Of a stretch of 64,000 nt of DNA, positions 51,039 to 60,544 are shown piece by piece (the first letter of the stretch is position 1; every line of letters starts with the position of its first letter). Origin of the DNA: Pseudoxanthomonas sp. (GTDB lineage Bacteria > Pseudomonadota > Gammaproteobacteria > Xanthomonadales > Xanthomonadaceae); assembly GCF_027498035.1 (NCBI RefSeq), contig NZ_CP114978.1, forward strand, positions 372,001 to 436,000. Direction: 5' to 3'. The notes beneath the pieces were generated by a model. That model saw only the letters and a list, made by a program, of their open reading frames with translations. It was not told the origin of the DNA and did not search any database. Both the position numbers and the translations under genes were made by a program.

Positions 51039-51563
51039 TCAGGAGCGGCGTGCCTTGTTCGGTTCGCGCTGGGGCGACTCCTTGGCGGTACCGGAAGTTG
51101 GCGTCGGGCGCGCGGTCGGGCGGCCCATGCCCGCGGTCATGTTGCGCTGGAATTCCTGCCAGATTTCCAGGTTGCGCTCGGTCAGCTGGTTCATCATGGT
51201 CCACGGCGTCTGGCCCAGCAGGTTGCCCATCTGCTGGCGGAACTGGGCCTGCTGATCCATGAAGATCTGCATGCTGCGCTCCAGGTAGTTGCCCATGAAG
51301 CCCTGCAGCGAATCGCCGTAGAACCGGATGATCTGGCTCAGCAACTGGGTGGACAGCACCGGCTCGCCGTCCTGCTCCTGCTCGCTGATGATCTGCAGCA
51401 GCACCAGGCGGGTGAGGTCTTCGCCGCTCTTGGCGTCGCGGACTTCGAATTCCTCGCCATCGACGATCAGCTGGCGCACGTCCTCGATGGTGATGTAGCT
51501 GGAGATCTCGGTGTCGTAGAGACGACGGTTCGGGTACTTCTTGATGATTCGGGTCGCAGCCAT
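51039..51563 (-). CDS. phaR: polyhydroxyalkanoate synthesis repressor PhaR
   Basis: A 174-residue regulator of PHB granule genes. The N-terminal PHB_acc_N DNA-binding domain opens RIIKKYPNRRLYDT and continues with SSYITIEDVRQLI; the acc domain and a Gln/Met-rich helical region (about 80-150) follow, then a Pro/Thr tail. PhaR binds nascent PHB and leaves phasin and its own promoters. A phaB-type reductase gene lies upstream on the same strand, and another lies about 1.8 kb away. No phaC is in the window. Confidence 0.93.
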   Translation of the reverse strand: MAATRIIKKYPNRRLYDTEISSYITIEDVRQLIVDGEEFEVRDAKSGEDLTRLVLLQIISEQEQDGEPVLSTQLLSQIIRFYGDSLQGFMGNYLERSMQIFMDQQAQFRQQMGNLLGQTPWTMMNQLTERNLEIWQEFQRNMTAGMGRPTARPTPTSGTAKESPQREPNKARRS

Positions 51564-51702
51564 GTAGCGGTCACCTCAATCAATATGCGCGGAGCATGCG
51601 CCTGCGTTTTTTGCAGCGCAACCATACTTTTGGAGCGTTCCAGGTTCGGAACGTCCGTGCCTTGCGTGCGTCAGCGCACGTTTCGTGTCGGTGGTGCTGA
51701 AG

Positions 51703-52443
51703 TCACCAGCCCATGTACTGACCGCCGTTGGCCGACAGGTTGGCCCCGGTGATCCAGGCCGCTTCATCGGCAACGAAGAAGGCCACGGAATAGGCGATGT
51801 CCTCGGGTGTGCCAAGGCGGCCGGTGGGAATCTGCGCGACGATCTTGTTGCGGACATCCTCGGGTACCGCCATCACCATGTCGGTGCCGATATAGCCGGG
51901 CGAGACCGTGTTGACGGTGATGCCGAACTTTGCGTTCTCTTGTGCGAGCGAGATCGTGAAGCCATGCATGCCGGCCTTGGCCGCGGCGTAGTTCGCCTGG
52001 CCGTATTGACCCTTCTGGCCGTTGATGGAACTGATCTGGATGACCCGGCCCCAGCGGCGCTCACGCATGCCGCCGATCACCGGGCGGGTCATGTTGAACA
52101 CCGAGTTGAGGTTGGTGTCGATCACCTCGCTCCACTGCTGCGCTTCCATCTTGTGGAAGGTGGTGTCGCGGGTGATGCCGGCGTTGTTGACCAGCACTTC
52201 CACCGGGCCGAGCTTGGCGGTGGCTTCCTCGACCATGGCCTGGGCCTGGTCGCCGAAGCACACGTCGCCGGGCACCAGCAGGATGTCCAGGCCTTCTTCG
52301 CGCATCTTCTGCTGCCAGGCCAGCGCCCGCGCGTGGTCGCGGTAATTGGTGGCAACGCGGTGTCCAAGGGTGGCCAGTTTTCGGCAGATGGCCGTACCGA
52401 TGCCACCGGTGCCGCCGGTGACGAGTGCAACGCGGGAAGTCAT
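51703..52443 (-). CDS. phaB: acetoacetyl-CoA reductase (paralogue 2)
   Basis: A 246-residue PhaB-type short-chain dehydrogenase with Rossmann GGTGGIG and active Tyr 152, Lys 156 and Ser 139 in ISSINGQ, ending ITGANLSANGGQYMGW, all typical of acetoacetyl-CoA reductase. After the second strand it has NYRDHARA, with Arg and no acid, in line with NADPH use. It lies upstream of phaR on the same strand, which supports a PHB role. It is a closer fit to known PhaB than paralogue 1. Confidence 0.9.
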   Translation of the reverse strand: MTSRVALVTGGTGGIGTAICRKLATLGHRVATNYRDHARALAWQQKMREEGLDILLVPGDVCFGDQAQAMVEEATAKLGPVEVLVNNAGITRDTTFHKMEAQQWSEVIDTNLNSVFNMTRPVIGGMRERRWGRVIQISSINGQKGQYGQANYAAAKAGMHGFTISLAQENAKFGITVNTVSPGYIGTDMVMAVPEDVRNKIVAQIPTGRLGTPEDIAYSVAFFVADEAAWITGANLSANGGQYMGW

Positions 52444-52486
52444 GTGGGGAAGATCGCTGTAGGGAGGCGTGTGGCGCCCGGCGATT

Positions 52487-53392
52487 CTAGTCAGCCGCGC
52501 GGACAATCCCATTGTGCGGCGCAACGTAAATCGCGGGAATCGCCGGAAGCCGCGATGGTTCGAAGTGCTGCAACGCAGCCTGCAGCACCCCGGCCAGCGA
52601 ATCGATGCCCTGCAGCGCATCGGCCGGCTGGCCCAGCATCGTCCAGGTGGAGACCAAGGCATCCAATGCGTGGTCCGCGTCCAGCGGCCGGGACGCGCCC
52701 GACTTGGACAGCTTGTGGCCGTCGGCGTCCAGCAGCAGGGGCAGGTGCAGGTAGCGCGGCGTGGCCAGGCCAAGCGCGCGCTGCAGCAGGATCTGGCGCG
52801 GGGTGGAATCGAGCAGGTCCGCGCCGCGCACCACGTCGGTGATGCCCTGCCAGGCATCGTCGATCACCACCGCCAGCTGGTAGGCCCAGCAGCCGTCTGC
52901 GCGGCGGAGGACGAAATCGCCGACGTCGGCCTGCACGTCCTGCCGTTGCAGGCCCTGCAGGCCATCCTTGAAGGTGACAATGCTGTCACCGCCAACGCGC
53001 AGGCGTATGGCTGGATCGGGTCGTCTGGTGCGTGCGACACAGTGGCGATGGATGCCGCCCGTGGCCGCGAGGTCGGCGCGGCTGCAGTGGCATTCGAAGG
53101 CCAGCCCCGCCTGCAGCAACCGCTCCAGTGCCGCGGCGTAGGCGGCGTGGCGGGCGTGCTGCCACAGCACTGGCAGGTCGCTGCGCAAGCCCAGGATTTC
53201 CAGCATTTCCAGCTGTGCGGCCGCCGCGCCTTGCTGTTCCCGTGGCGGGTCCAGGTCTTCCACCCGCACCAGCCATTGGCCGTGCGCGTGGCGGGCAAGC
53301 AGCCAGCTAGCGAAGGCGGCCAGTAGCGAACCTGCATGCAGCAAGCCGGTGGGCGAGGGCGCGAAACGACCGCGATAAGACGATGGGGGCAT
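52487..53392 (-). CDS. gluQ: glutamyl-Q tRNA(Asp) synthetase
   Basis: A 301-residue truncated class I synthetase that attaches Glu to queuosine in tRNA(Asp), without the anticodon-binding domain. The HIGH-type motif reads PSPTGLLHAGS, the Zn region CHCSRADL is present, and the KMSKS motif is KLSKS. ATG 53392 is taken; an N-terminal extension of 35 codons looks non-coding. It is 43 bases upstream of the phaB-type gene on the same strand. Confidence 0.93.
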   Translation of the reverse strand: MPPSSYRGRFAPSPTGLLHAGSLLAAFASWLLARHAHGQWLVRVEDLDPPREQQGAAAAQLEMLEILGLRSDLPVLWQHARHAAYAAALERLLQAGLAFECHCSRADLAATGGIHRHCVARTRRPDPAIRLRVGGDSIVTFKDGLQGLQRQDVQADVGDFVLRRADGCWAYQLAVVIDDAWQGITDVVRGADLLDSTPRQILLQRALGLATPRYLHLPLLLDADGHKLSKSGASRPLDADHALDALVSTWTMLGQPADALQGIDSLAGVLQAALQHFEPSRLPAIPAIYVAPHNGIVRAAD

Positions 53393-53515
53393 GGTGGGCG
53401 CGTGTGGTGAAGGGGCAGGAACGGCTGAACGCGCGGTCAGCTTGCAGCTTGAAGTCAAAGCACGCCGTCCACAAGATTCGTTGCAGGTTCCCCCCAATCT
53501 TTATCGGAGTTCACC

Positions 53516-54406
53516 GTGTTCACCCGCATCGCTCTTTTCATGCTGACCAACCTGGCCGTGTTGGCCCTGGCCAGCGTCGTGATGTCCCTGCTTGGCGTCA
53601 ACGCGAGCAGCATGGCGGGCCTGCTGGTGATGGGCGCGCTGTTCGGCTTTGGTGGCTCCATCATTTCGCTGTTGATGTCCAAGTGGATGGCCAAGCGCGC
53701 CACCGGCGCGATGGTGATCGAGACCCCGCGCAACGAAGCCGAGCAGTGGCTGGTCGAAACCGTGCGCCGCCAGGCCCAGGCCGCCGGCATCGGCATGCCC
53801 GAAGTGGCGGTGTACGACGCGCCCGAGATCAATGCCTTCGCGACCGGCGCCAGCCGAAACAGTTCGCTGGTGGCCGTGTCCACCGGCTTGCTGCGGCAGA
53901 TGAGCCGCGACGAGGCCGAAGCCGTGCTCGGCCACGAAGTCAGCCACGTCGCCAACGGCGACATGGTGACCATGGCGTTGCTGCAGGGCGTGTTGAACAC
54001 CTTCGTGATCGTGCTGGCACGGGTGATCGGCGGCGTGATCGACAGCTACCTGTCGGGCAACCGCGAGAACAGCGGTCGCGGAATCGCTTACTACGCGATC
54101 GTATTCGTGCTGGAAATGGTGCTGGGCCTGTTCGCGACCATGATTGCCATGTGGTATTCGCGTCGTCGCGAATTCCGCGCCGACCACGGTGGTGCCACCC
54201 TGGCCGGCCGCCAGAAGATGATCGCCGCGCTGGAACGCCTGTCGGCCAACCACAGCGCCAGCACGCTGCCGGCGCAGGTGGAAGCCTTCGGCATTGCCGG
54301 TGGCGTCGGCCAGGGCCTGAAGAAGCTGTTCCTGAGCCACCCGCCGCTCAGCGAGCGCATTGCCGCGCTGCGCCAGGCCCAGCAGACCACCGGCACGGTG
54401 ATGTAA
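53516..54406 (+). CDS. htpX: membrane-bound zinc protease HtpX
   Basis: A 296-residue M48B protease. Two N-terminal helices (about 4-24 and 33-54), zinc site GHEVSHVANGD (H140, E141, H144), third ligand near EFRADHGGA, and two further helices between them. It degrades misfolded membrane proteins. Start GTG 53516 has GGAG upstream. A strong bidirectional terminator follows. Confidence 0.95.
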   Translation: MFTRIALFMLTNLAVLALASVVMSLLGVNASSMAGLLVMGALFGFGGSIISLLMSKWMAKRATGAMVIETPRNEAEQWLVETVRRQAQAAGIGMPEVAVYDAPEINAFATGASRNSSLVAVSTGLLRQMSRDEAEAVLGHEVSHVANGDMVTMALLQGVLNTFVIVLARVIGGVIDSYLSGNRENSGRGIAYYAIVFVLEMVLGLFATMIAMWYSRRREFRADHGGATLAGRQKMIAALERLSANHSASTLPAQVEAFGIAGGVGQGLKKLFLSHPPLSERIAALRQAQQTTGTVM

Positions 54407-54443
54407 GACCGGCGTCGGTGCAGGTGCCGGCCAAAGCAAAAGC

Positions 54444-54470
54444 AAAAGCCCGCCGGAAGGCGGGCTTTTT
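54444..54470. terminator. bidirectional Rho-independent terminator
   Basis: An 11-bp stem (54444-54454 with 54459-54469), GGAA loop, A run left and T run right. It lies between the convergent htpX and fimX genes. Confidence 0.92.
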
Positions 54471-54491
54471 CATGTCGGTTTCCAGGCGCGC

Positions 54492-56573
54492 TCAGGCGCT
54501 GAAATCGAAGCCCATCTCCGGTGTTGCCTGGCCGACGAAGTGTCCTTCCACATAATCCAGCCCTGCGCCGAACAGCAGCGACATCGTGGCCGGGTCCTGG
54601 ACGTGTTCGGCGATGGTGGTCATGCCGTCGCGCCGGGCACGGGTCGTGATCTCGCGGATCGTGTCCTGGGTTTCGCTGGCGCTGGCGTGATCTTGGCTGA
54701 AGCTGCGATCCAGCTTGAGGAAGGCCGGGGTGAAGTGGGCCAGCAGCTGGAACGAATCCAGCCCGGTGCCGAACTGCTCCAGCCCGACCTTGCAGCCCAG
54801 CTTGCTGGCCGAGGTCAGGAATTCCTGGGCGCTGCGCAGGTGGGTGAAGACCTTGGCCTCGGTGGTTTCCAGCCACAGCCGTTCGCCGGGCACGCCATGG
54901 GCGGCCAGTTCGCGGGCGATGACGTCGATCAGGCGTGCATCGCCGAACGAAGCCTGGCTGACCTTGACCAGCAGGCGGGCCGGACGACCGGCACGTTCGC
55001 GTTCGCCCAGCACGGCGATGGCACGGGCGACGACCCAGCGGTCGATGTCATCCAGCAGGCCGGCTTCCTCGGCAATGGCCAGGAAGGTCACCGGCTTGAT
55101 CTTTTCGCCACCGACGGTCTCCAGGCGCAGGAAGGCTTCGTAGAAATCGCCGGCTTCGCCCATCAGCGGAATGATCGGCTGGTAATGCAGCAGGAAGCCT
55201 GGGCCATTCAACGCGTGGCGGACGAAACCCAGGATGCGCTCGACGCGCTCTTCCTCGGCGCGATCCACGGCGGCTGGATCGAAGATCTGCACGCTGTTGC
55301 CACCCAGGTTGGCCGCCGAGTGCAGGTTTTCGCTGGCACGGGCCAGCACCTGGTTGATGCTGGCGATCTTCTCGCCGATCTGCACGCCGCCGACGCTGAG
55401 CGTGGCGGTGACCGAGCGGGCGCCGATTTCAAAGACATGCGAGGCGAAGGCCGCCCGCAACGACTCGGCCAGTTCGGCGGTGCGCAGGTGGCTGCAGCGG
55501 CACAGCACCGCAAAGCCATGTTCGGTGAAACGGGCCGAGATCATGTCCGGATCCAGCACCTGGGCGAACCTGGCCGCCATCGCCGCGATCAGCGCATCGG
55601 CCGAATCCAGGCCGATGTCCGGCAGCAGGCGTGCGTAGTGGTCGGGCTCGACCAGCAGCAGGCCGTACTGGGCGCCATCGCCCAGGCCGACCTCGGCCAC
55701 AGCGTCTTCCAGCGCGTGCAGGAACGTGGGGCGATTGAGCAGGCCGGTGACGACGTCGCGCTGGCGCAGGCCCTCGACCTCGCGCGCCAGTTCGGTATCC
55801 AGCTCGCGGTGGCGGAAGACCACCTGCACGCAGGCTTCGCCCTCGTAGGTGGCCGTGGCGAATTCCATGACCGCCGGGAAGGCCTCGCCTGCCTGCGTGC
55901 GCGCTTCGCATTCGTAGCGTGGCGGCGGCGGCTCGCCCTTGCCCAGGCGCTTGAGCAGCTGCTTGAACTCCTCAACCTCCTTGGGTGCGACCAGGTCGAG
56001 CAGCGACAGGCCCTCGACATCCTCGAAGGAGGCGAAGCCGAACATGTCCAGGTAGGCATCGTTGGCACGGATGTGCATGCCTTCATGGATGTAGGCGATG
56101 GGGTCGCGCGAGGAAGCGATCAGGGCATCGCAGCGGCGCTCGGTTTCGCGCAGCTGTGCTTCCAGCCGGCGCAGGCTGCGGCGCGCCTCGAGGTCCTCCC
56201 ATTCGGTCCGCAGCACGCTGAGCAGGTGGTCCTGGCGGCTGCGCACGGCCACGGCGCGGGCGCCATGGACCAGATCGTCCACGACCGATGAATTGCCGGC
56301 GTCGTCGATCATCACGATCACCGGGATGTCCTTGCCACTGGCGGCCACCGTGGACAGCACCGTGTCCATGGGGATGGTGCGCGCGGTCTTGGCGGCCAGG
56401 ATCAGGTCGACCGGCTGGTTGGCCAGCTGCTGGGTCAGTTCGATGGGGTCCAGCGGGCGCAGCGGGCGCACGGCGATGCCGTCGTTGCGGAAGTTGCTGA
56501 CCACGGCTTCGGCGGCTTCGCCGCTGTCGTCGACGATCATCAACCGGACGGTGGTGTCTTTGCCGATCTGCAT
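54492..56573 (-). CDS. fimX: FimX-like degenerate GGDEF/EAL protein
   Basis: A 693-residue protein with receiver-like (about 8-125), PAS (about 145-255), GGDEF (about 270-430) and EAL (about 445-690) domains, the same order and length as FimX of Pseudomonas and Xanthomonas. The GGDEF signature is replaced (around TEHGF, 350-354) and EAL reads EAF at 479-481, so enzyme activity is unlikely; FimX binds c-di-GMP through EAL and controls type IV pili with PilZ and PilB. No pilus genes are in the window. The symbol rests on architecture. Confidence 0.8.
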   Translation of the reverse strand: MQIGKDTTVRLMIVDDSGEAAEAVVSNFRNDGIAVRPLRPLDPIELTQQLANQPVDLILAAKTARTIPMDTVLSTVAASGKDIPVIVMIDDAGNSSVVDDLVHGARAVAVRSRQDHLLSVLRTEWEDLEARRSLRRLEAQLRETERRCDALIASSRDPIAYIHEGMHIRANDAYLDMFGFASFEDVEGLSLLDLVAPKEVEEFKQLLKRLGKGEPPPPRYECEARTQAGEAFPAVMEFATATYEGEACVQVVFRHRELDTELAREVEGLRQRDVVTGLLNRPTFLHALEDAVAEVGLGDGAQYGLLLVEPDHYARLLPDIGLDSADALIAAMAARFAQVLDPDMISARFTEHGFAVLCRCSHLRTAELAESLRAAFASHVFEIGARSVTATLSVGGVQIGEKIASINQVLARASENLHSAANLGGNSVQIFDPAAVDRAEEERVERILGFVRHALNGPGFLLHYQPIIPLMGEAGDFYEAFLRLETVGGEKIKPVTFLAIAEEAGLLDDIDRWVVARAIAVLGERERAGRPARLLVKVSQASFGDARLIDVIARELAAHGVPGERLWLETTEAKVFTHLRSAQEFLTSASKLGCKVGLEQFGTGLDSFQLLAHFTPAFLKLDRSFSQDHASASETQDTIREITTRARRDGMTTIAEHVQDPATMSLLFGAGLDYVEGHFVGQATPEMGFDFSA

Positions 56574-56678
56574 TGCGCTGGTTCTGTCGGGGGACGCCGT
56601 TTAATACAGGAACCCCGCCGGAGCGTCCATCCCGGCCCGGGCGCCCGGTCGGCCGGAATCATTCGCGTCGGAGCGCGC

Positions 56679-57725
56679 TCAGAGTGCGCGCTTGCCGGTG
56701 TCGCCGGGAATCTCGCGGACCAGCCGGGGCACCAGATAGCCGGACAGCCGCGCCGCCAGCTGTGCATGCAGCGACAGTGCCTGGGTGTCGGTGACCTCGA
56801 AGTGGGCCACGCCCTGGACCCGGTCCAGCTGGTGCAGGTAGTACGGCAGCACGCCCGCGGCAAAGCCACGTTCGGACAGTTCGGCCAGGGCATCGACGCT
56901 GTCATTGATCCCGGCCAGCAGCACGGCCTGGTTGAGCAGGGTGGCACCGGCGCCGCGCAGCGCGGCCAGGGCGGCGTCAACCTGCGCATCGAATTCGTTG
57001 GCGTGGTTGGCGTGCAGCACGAACGCCACGGGCCAGGGCAGGCCGCATAGCCATTGCAGCAGCGGTGCGTCCACGCGTTCGGGCAGGATCACCGGCAGGC
57101 GGCTGTGGATGCGTAGGCGCTTGAGATGGCCGATGCCGGCCAGCGCATCGGTCAGTTCGGCCAGCTTGGCCGTGGACAGCGACAGCGGATCGCCGCCGGA
57201 CAGGATCACTTCGTCGATGGTGTCGTCCGCGCGGATCCGGGCCACGGCCTGCGACCAGTGATCGCGGGCGGCGGTTTCCTCGCCATACGGGAAATGCCGA
57301 CGGAAGCAGTAGCGGCAATGGATCGCGCAGCTGCCGGTGGCCACCAGCAGGGCGCGGCCGTCGTATTTCTGGATCACACCGGTGGCCGAGCGCGCGGCGG
57401 CATCGCCGACTGCATCGAAGCCGAAGCCGGGCAGGACCCGCATTTCGGCATCCAGCGGCAGCACCTGGCGCAGCAGCGGGTCGTGCGGGTCGCCGTGGCG
57501 CATGCGGGCCACGAAACCGCGCGGGGCCAGCAGCGGGAACTGGGCCGTCGCGTCCGTCGACACGCCCAGCGCGGCCGCATCCAGGCCCAGCAGCTGCAGC
57601 AGTTCGGCCGCGTCGCGCACCGCCTGGCGCAGCGCCTGCTGCCAGGCGGACGGCTGCAGCGGGGCGGGGGGCGTGGTGGACGAAGCCGTGACCGGCTGTC
57701 TGGAGGCGTGTGCTGCAGGTATCAT
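56679..57725 (-). CDS. epmB: EF-P lysine 2,3-aminomutase
   Basis: A 348-residue radical SAM enzyme that isomerises lysine to (R)-beta-lysine for EF-P modification by EpmA. The 4Fe-4S motif is CAIHCRYC (C133, C137, C140), followed by the PLP-binding Lys and Gly-rich segment SGGDPLSLS. Start ATG 57725 lies 104 bases from the divergent efp gene, a telling pair: the target lysine of EF-P is present in the neighbour. Confidence 0.94.
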   Translation of the reverse strand: MIPAAHASRQPVTASSTTPPAPLQPSAWQQALRQAVRDAAELLQLLGLDAAALGVSTDATAQFPLLAPRGFVARMRHGDPHDPLLRQVLPLDAEMRVLPGFGFDAVGDAAARSATGVIQKYDGRALLVATGSCAIHCRYCFRRHFPYGEETAARDHWSQAVARIRADDTIDEVILSGGDPLSLSTAKLAELTDALAGIGHLKRLRIHSRLPVILPERVDAPLLQWLCGLPWPVAFVLHANHANEFDAQVDAALAALRGAGATLLNQAVLLAGINDSVDALAELSERGFAAGVLPYYLHQLDRVQGVAHFEVTDTQALSLHAQLAARLSGYLVPRLVREIPGDTGKRAL

Positions 57726-57829
57726 GGTGGCTTAAGAAGACAAGCGCCCGGCGGTTGCGGCGGGCTTTCCCATTGTATCCGGCCGGTCGCCACGCGCGGC
57801 GGGTTTGCCTTACCCGAGGAGTTTTGCCC

Positions 57830-58396
57830 ATGGCCAGTTACGGCATGAACGACGTCAAGAACGGGATGAAGATCCTGATCAACAACGAACCCGCCATCAT
57901 CACGGACACCGAGTACGTGAAGCCGGGCAAGGGCCAGGCCTTCACCCGCATGAAGTACCGCTTCATCCGCTCCGGCCGCGTGGTCGAGCTGACCATGAAG
58001 GCGACCGATTCGATCGAAGCGGCCGACGTGGTCGATACCGACATGAACTACATGTACAGCGACGGCGAGTACTGGCACTTCATGGACCCCGAATCCTTCG
58101 AGCAGGTCCAGTCCGACAAAGCCGGCCTGGGCGGCGCGGAGAAGTGGCTCAAGGGCGAGGAAGCCTGCATCGTGACGCTGTGGAACGGCACCCCGATCTG
58201 GGTCCAGCCGCCGAACTTCGTCGAGCTCAAGATCACCGAGACCGACCCGGGCGTGCGCGGTGATACCTCCGGCGGCGGCGGCAAGCCGGCCACCCTGGAA
58301 ACCGGTGCCGTCGTGCGCGTGCCGCTGTTCGTCAACCAGGACGAAACCATCCGCGTCGACACGCGTTCGGGCGAATACTCCGCGCGCGTGAAGTAA
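57830..58396 (+). CDS. efp: translation elongation factor P
   Basis: A 188-residue EF-P, which relieves ribosome stalling at polyproline. Three beta-barrel domains; the modified lysine is K34 in KPGKGQAF, consistent with beta-lysylation through EpmA/EpmB. GAGGAG lies before ATG 57830. It is divergent from epmB and five bases from the next gene. Confidence 0.96.
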   Translation: MASYGMNDVKNGMKILINNEPAIITDTEYVKPGKGQAFTRMKYRFIRSGRVVELTMKATDSIEAADVVDTDMNYMYSDGEYWHFMDPESFEQVQSDKAGLGGAEKWLKGEEACIVTLWNGTPIWVQPPNFVELKITETDPGVRGDTSGGGGKPATLETGAVVRVPLFVNQDETIRVDTRSGEYSARVK

Positions 58397-58400
58397 CCGG

Positions 58401-59072
58401 ATGAAAGACCTGGGCGAGCTTGAAGGGCAGGCAGGCGAGCGCGGCCTGGTCGATCTGTTTCCGCATGACCGCGTCGTGTTCTTCAGCGACGCGGTCTTCG
58501 CCATCGCCATCACGCTGCTGGCGATCGAACTCAAGCTGCCGGACCGGGAGATGATCGAACACCTGGGCGCCAATGGCGCCTCGGGCGAGGTCACCGCGCT
58601 GTTCGTGTCCTACTTCATCAGCTTCGCGGTGACCGGCCTGTTCTGGGTCGGTCACATGCAGACCTGGCGCCATGTGCGCCAGGTCAGTGGCAAGCTGGTG
58701 TGGACCAACCTGCTGCAGCTGATGTTCGTGGCGCTGATGCCGTTCGCCACGCGCGAATATTCGGTCTACTTCGCCGGGGAAAGCCCGGGGCGGTTCGCGT
58801 TCTATGCGTTCGTGCTGGCGGGCATTTCGTTCTTTTCCTTCGTTTCGCGCCGGATCGTGGTGCGCCAGGAGCAACTGGCGGAACGCCTGGGGCAGGGGCC
58901 GGCGCGCTGGCTGGTCTGGCGTGGCCTGGTGCCGCTGGTGGTGTTTACCGCGACGATTCCGCTGGCCTTTGTCCTGCCGGTGTGGTGCGGCGGTTTTGTG
59001 TTCATGACGATTTTTCCCTGTCTTGCGCTGGTCAAGTGTCGGATCCTGCGTACCTCGCTGCCGGCGGCGTGA
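58401..59072 (+). CDS. TMEM175-family potassium channel-like protein
   Basis: A 223-residue membrane protein with about six helices. The family signature FFSDAVFAIAITLLAIEL marks helix 1. Bacterial TMEM175 proteins form tetrameric K+-selective channels. It starts five bases after efp, so it is probably in the same transcript, though no functional link is obvious. Confidence 0.87.
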   Translation: MKDLGELEGQAGERGLVDLFPHDRVVFFSDAVFAIAITLLAIELKLPDREMIEHLGANGASGEVTALFVSYFISFAVTGLFWVGHMQTWRHVRQVSGKLVWTNLLQLMFVALMPFATREYSVYFAGESPGRFAFYAFVLAGISFFSFVSRRIVVRQEQLAERLGQGPARWLVWRGLVPLVVFTATIPLAFVLPVWCGGFVFMTIFPCLALVKCRILRTSLPAA

Positions 59073-59126
59073 GCCCTGGCGCCATCCGGCGCGCTTTCCC
59101 CATTGCCCTTCTGGAGTCGATGTCCC

Positions 59127-60467
59127 GTGACCCAATCCGTCCCGGAATCCTGTGACCTGTTGATCGAGGCCGGCTTCGTGGTCCCCGTGGAGCCGCATGC
59201 GGTGGTGCTGGAAGACCATGCCGTGGCGATTCGCGACGGTGTGATTGTCGCGATCCTGCCCACGGTGCAGGCGCGTACGCGTTTCGCAGCGAAGCAGACC
59301 GTACAGCGCCCGGAAGCCGCGCTGATCCCCGGCCTGGTCAACGCCCACACCCACAACCCGATGACGCTGCTGCGTGGCATCGCCGACGACCTGCCGCTCA
59401 AGGTCTGGCTGCAGGAACATATCTGGCCGGTGGAAGGCGCGGTGATGGGGCCGGAGTTCATCGCCGACGGCATCACCCTGGCGATTGCCGAGATGCTCCG
59501 CGGCGGCACCACCTGCGTCAACGAGAACTACTTCTTCCCCGACGTGCAGGCGGCGACCTACAAGCACCACGGTTTCCGCGCGCGCATCGGCCTGCCGGTG
59601 ATCGATTTCCCGACCGCCTGGGCCAGCAGCGACGACGAGTATTTCGACCGCGCCGGCGAAGTGCACGACCAGTGGCGCGACGATCCGCTGATCGCCACCG
59701 CATTCGCGCCGCATGCGCCGTACACGGTCAATGACGCCAACTTCGAACGCGTACGGATGCTGTCCGACCAGCTTGACGTGCCGGTGCACCTGCACCTGCA
59801 CGAAACCGCACAGGAAGTGCAACAGTCGCTGGACCAGTACGGCCAGCGCCCGATCGCGCGCCTGGACCGGATGGGCCTGATCAACGATCGCCTGATCGCC
59901 GTGCACATGACCCAGCTGACCGAGGCCGAGATCCACCTGTGCGCCGAACGCGGCGTCAGCGTGGTCCATTGCCCGGAATCCAACCTCAAGCTGGCCTCCG
60001 GCTTCTGCCCGGCCTGTGCGCTGGCCAGGGCAGGGGTGAACCTGGCCATCGGTACCGACGGCTGTGCGTCCAACAACGACCTGGACATGTTCAGCGAGAC
60101 CCGCACCGCGGCGATCCTGTCCAAGGCCGTGGCCCAGGACGCGGTAGCGCTGGATGCCTTTGCCGCACTGCGCGCGGCGACCTATGGCGGCGCCAAGGCG
60201 ATCGGCTTCGACCATCTGGTTGGCACGCTGGAAGTCGGCAAGCAGGCCGACATCGCCTGCGTGGACCTGTCGGCGCTGGAAACCCAGCCGCTGCACCACG
60301 TCGTCTCGCAGCTGGTCTACGCCACCGGCCGCCACCAGGTGACCGATGTGTGGATCGCCGGGCGCGAACGCTTGGTCGACCGCCAGCCGGTCGGGATCGA
60401 CATGGCCGGCGTGGTCGCCAATGCGCGCCAGTGGCGCCAGCGCATCGTCGGGCTGCATCCGCGCTGA
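59127..60467 (+). CDS. mtaD: 5'-methylthioadenosine/S-adenosylhomocysteine deaminase-type amidohydrolase
   Basis: A 446-residue TRZ/ATZ-type amidohydrolase. Metal ligands: HTH in VNAHTHNPM, a His in HLHLHETAQE and Asp in GTDGCASNNDLDM; the substrate His is in APHAPYTV. Family members deaminate MTA and SAH to inosine forms. GTG 59127 is the likely start; a GGAG lies upstream. It precedes ubiG and gph, an order shared by related xanthomonads. Confidence 0.9.
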   Translation: MTQSVPESCDLLIEAGFVVPVEPHAVVLEDHAVAIRDGVIVAILPTVQARTRFAAKQTVQRPEAALIPGLVNAHTHNPMTLLRGIADDLPLKVWLQEHIWPVEGAVMGPEFIADGITLAIAEMLRGGTTCVNENYFFPDVQAATYKHHGFRARIGLPVIDFPTAWASSDDEYFDRAGEVHDQWRDDPLIATAFAPHAPYTVNDANFERVRMLSDQLDVPVHLHLHETAQEVQQSLDQYGQRPIARLDRMGLINDRLIAVHMTQLTEAEIHLCAERGVSVVHCPESNLKLASGFCPACALARAGVNLAIGTDGCASNNDLDMFSETRTAAILSKAVAQDAVALDAFAALRAATYGGAKAIGFDHLVGTLEVGKQADIACVDLSALETQPLHHVVSQLVYATGRHQVTDVWIAGRERLVDRQPVGIDMAGVVANARQWRQRIVGLHPR

Positions 60468-60544
60468 GGCCAGCCTCACGCCAGACACCTGCGCGCAGGA
60501 TCATCCTGTCCGTGCCTTCCGCGAAATCAGTGACGGAGTTTTCC

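Noticed and set aside
58332..60488. A 700-codon open frame antisense to mtaD
   Set aside because: Rich in Arg, His and Gln, no recognisable domain; mtaD on the plus strand has all metal ligands.
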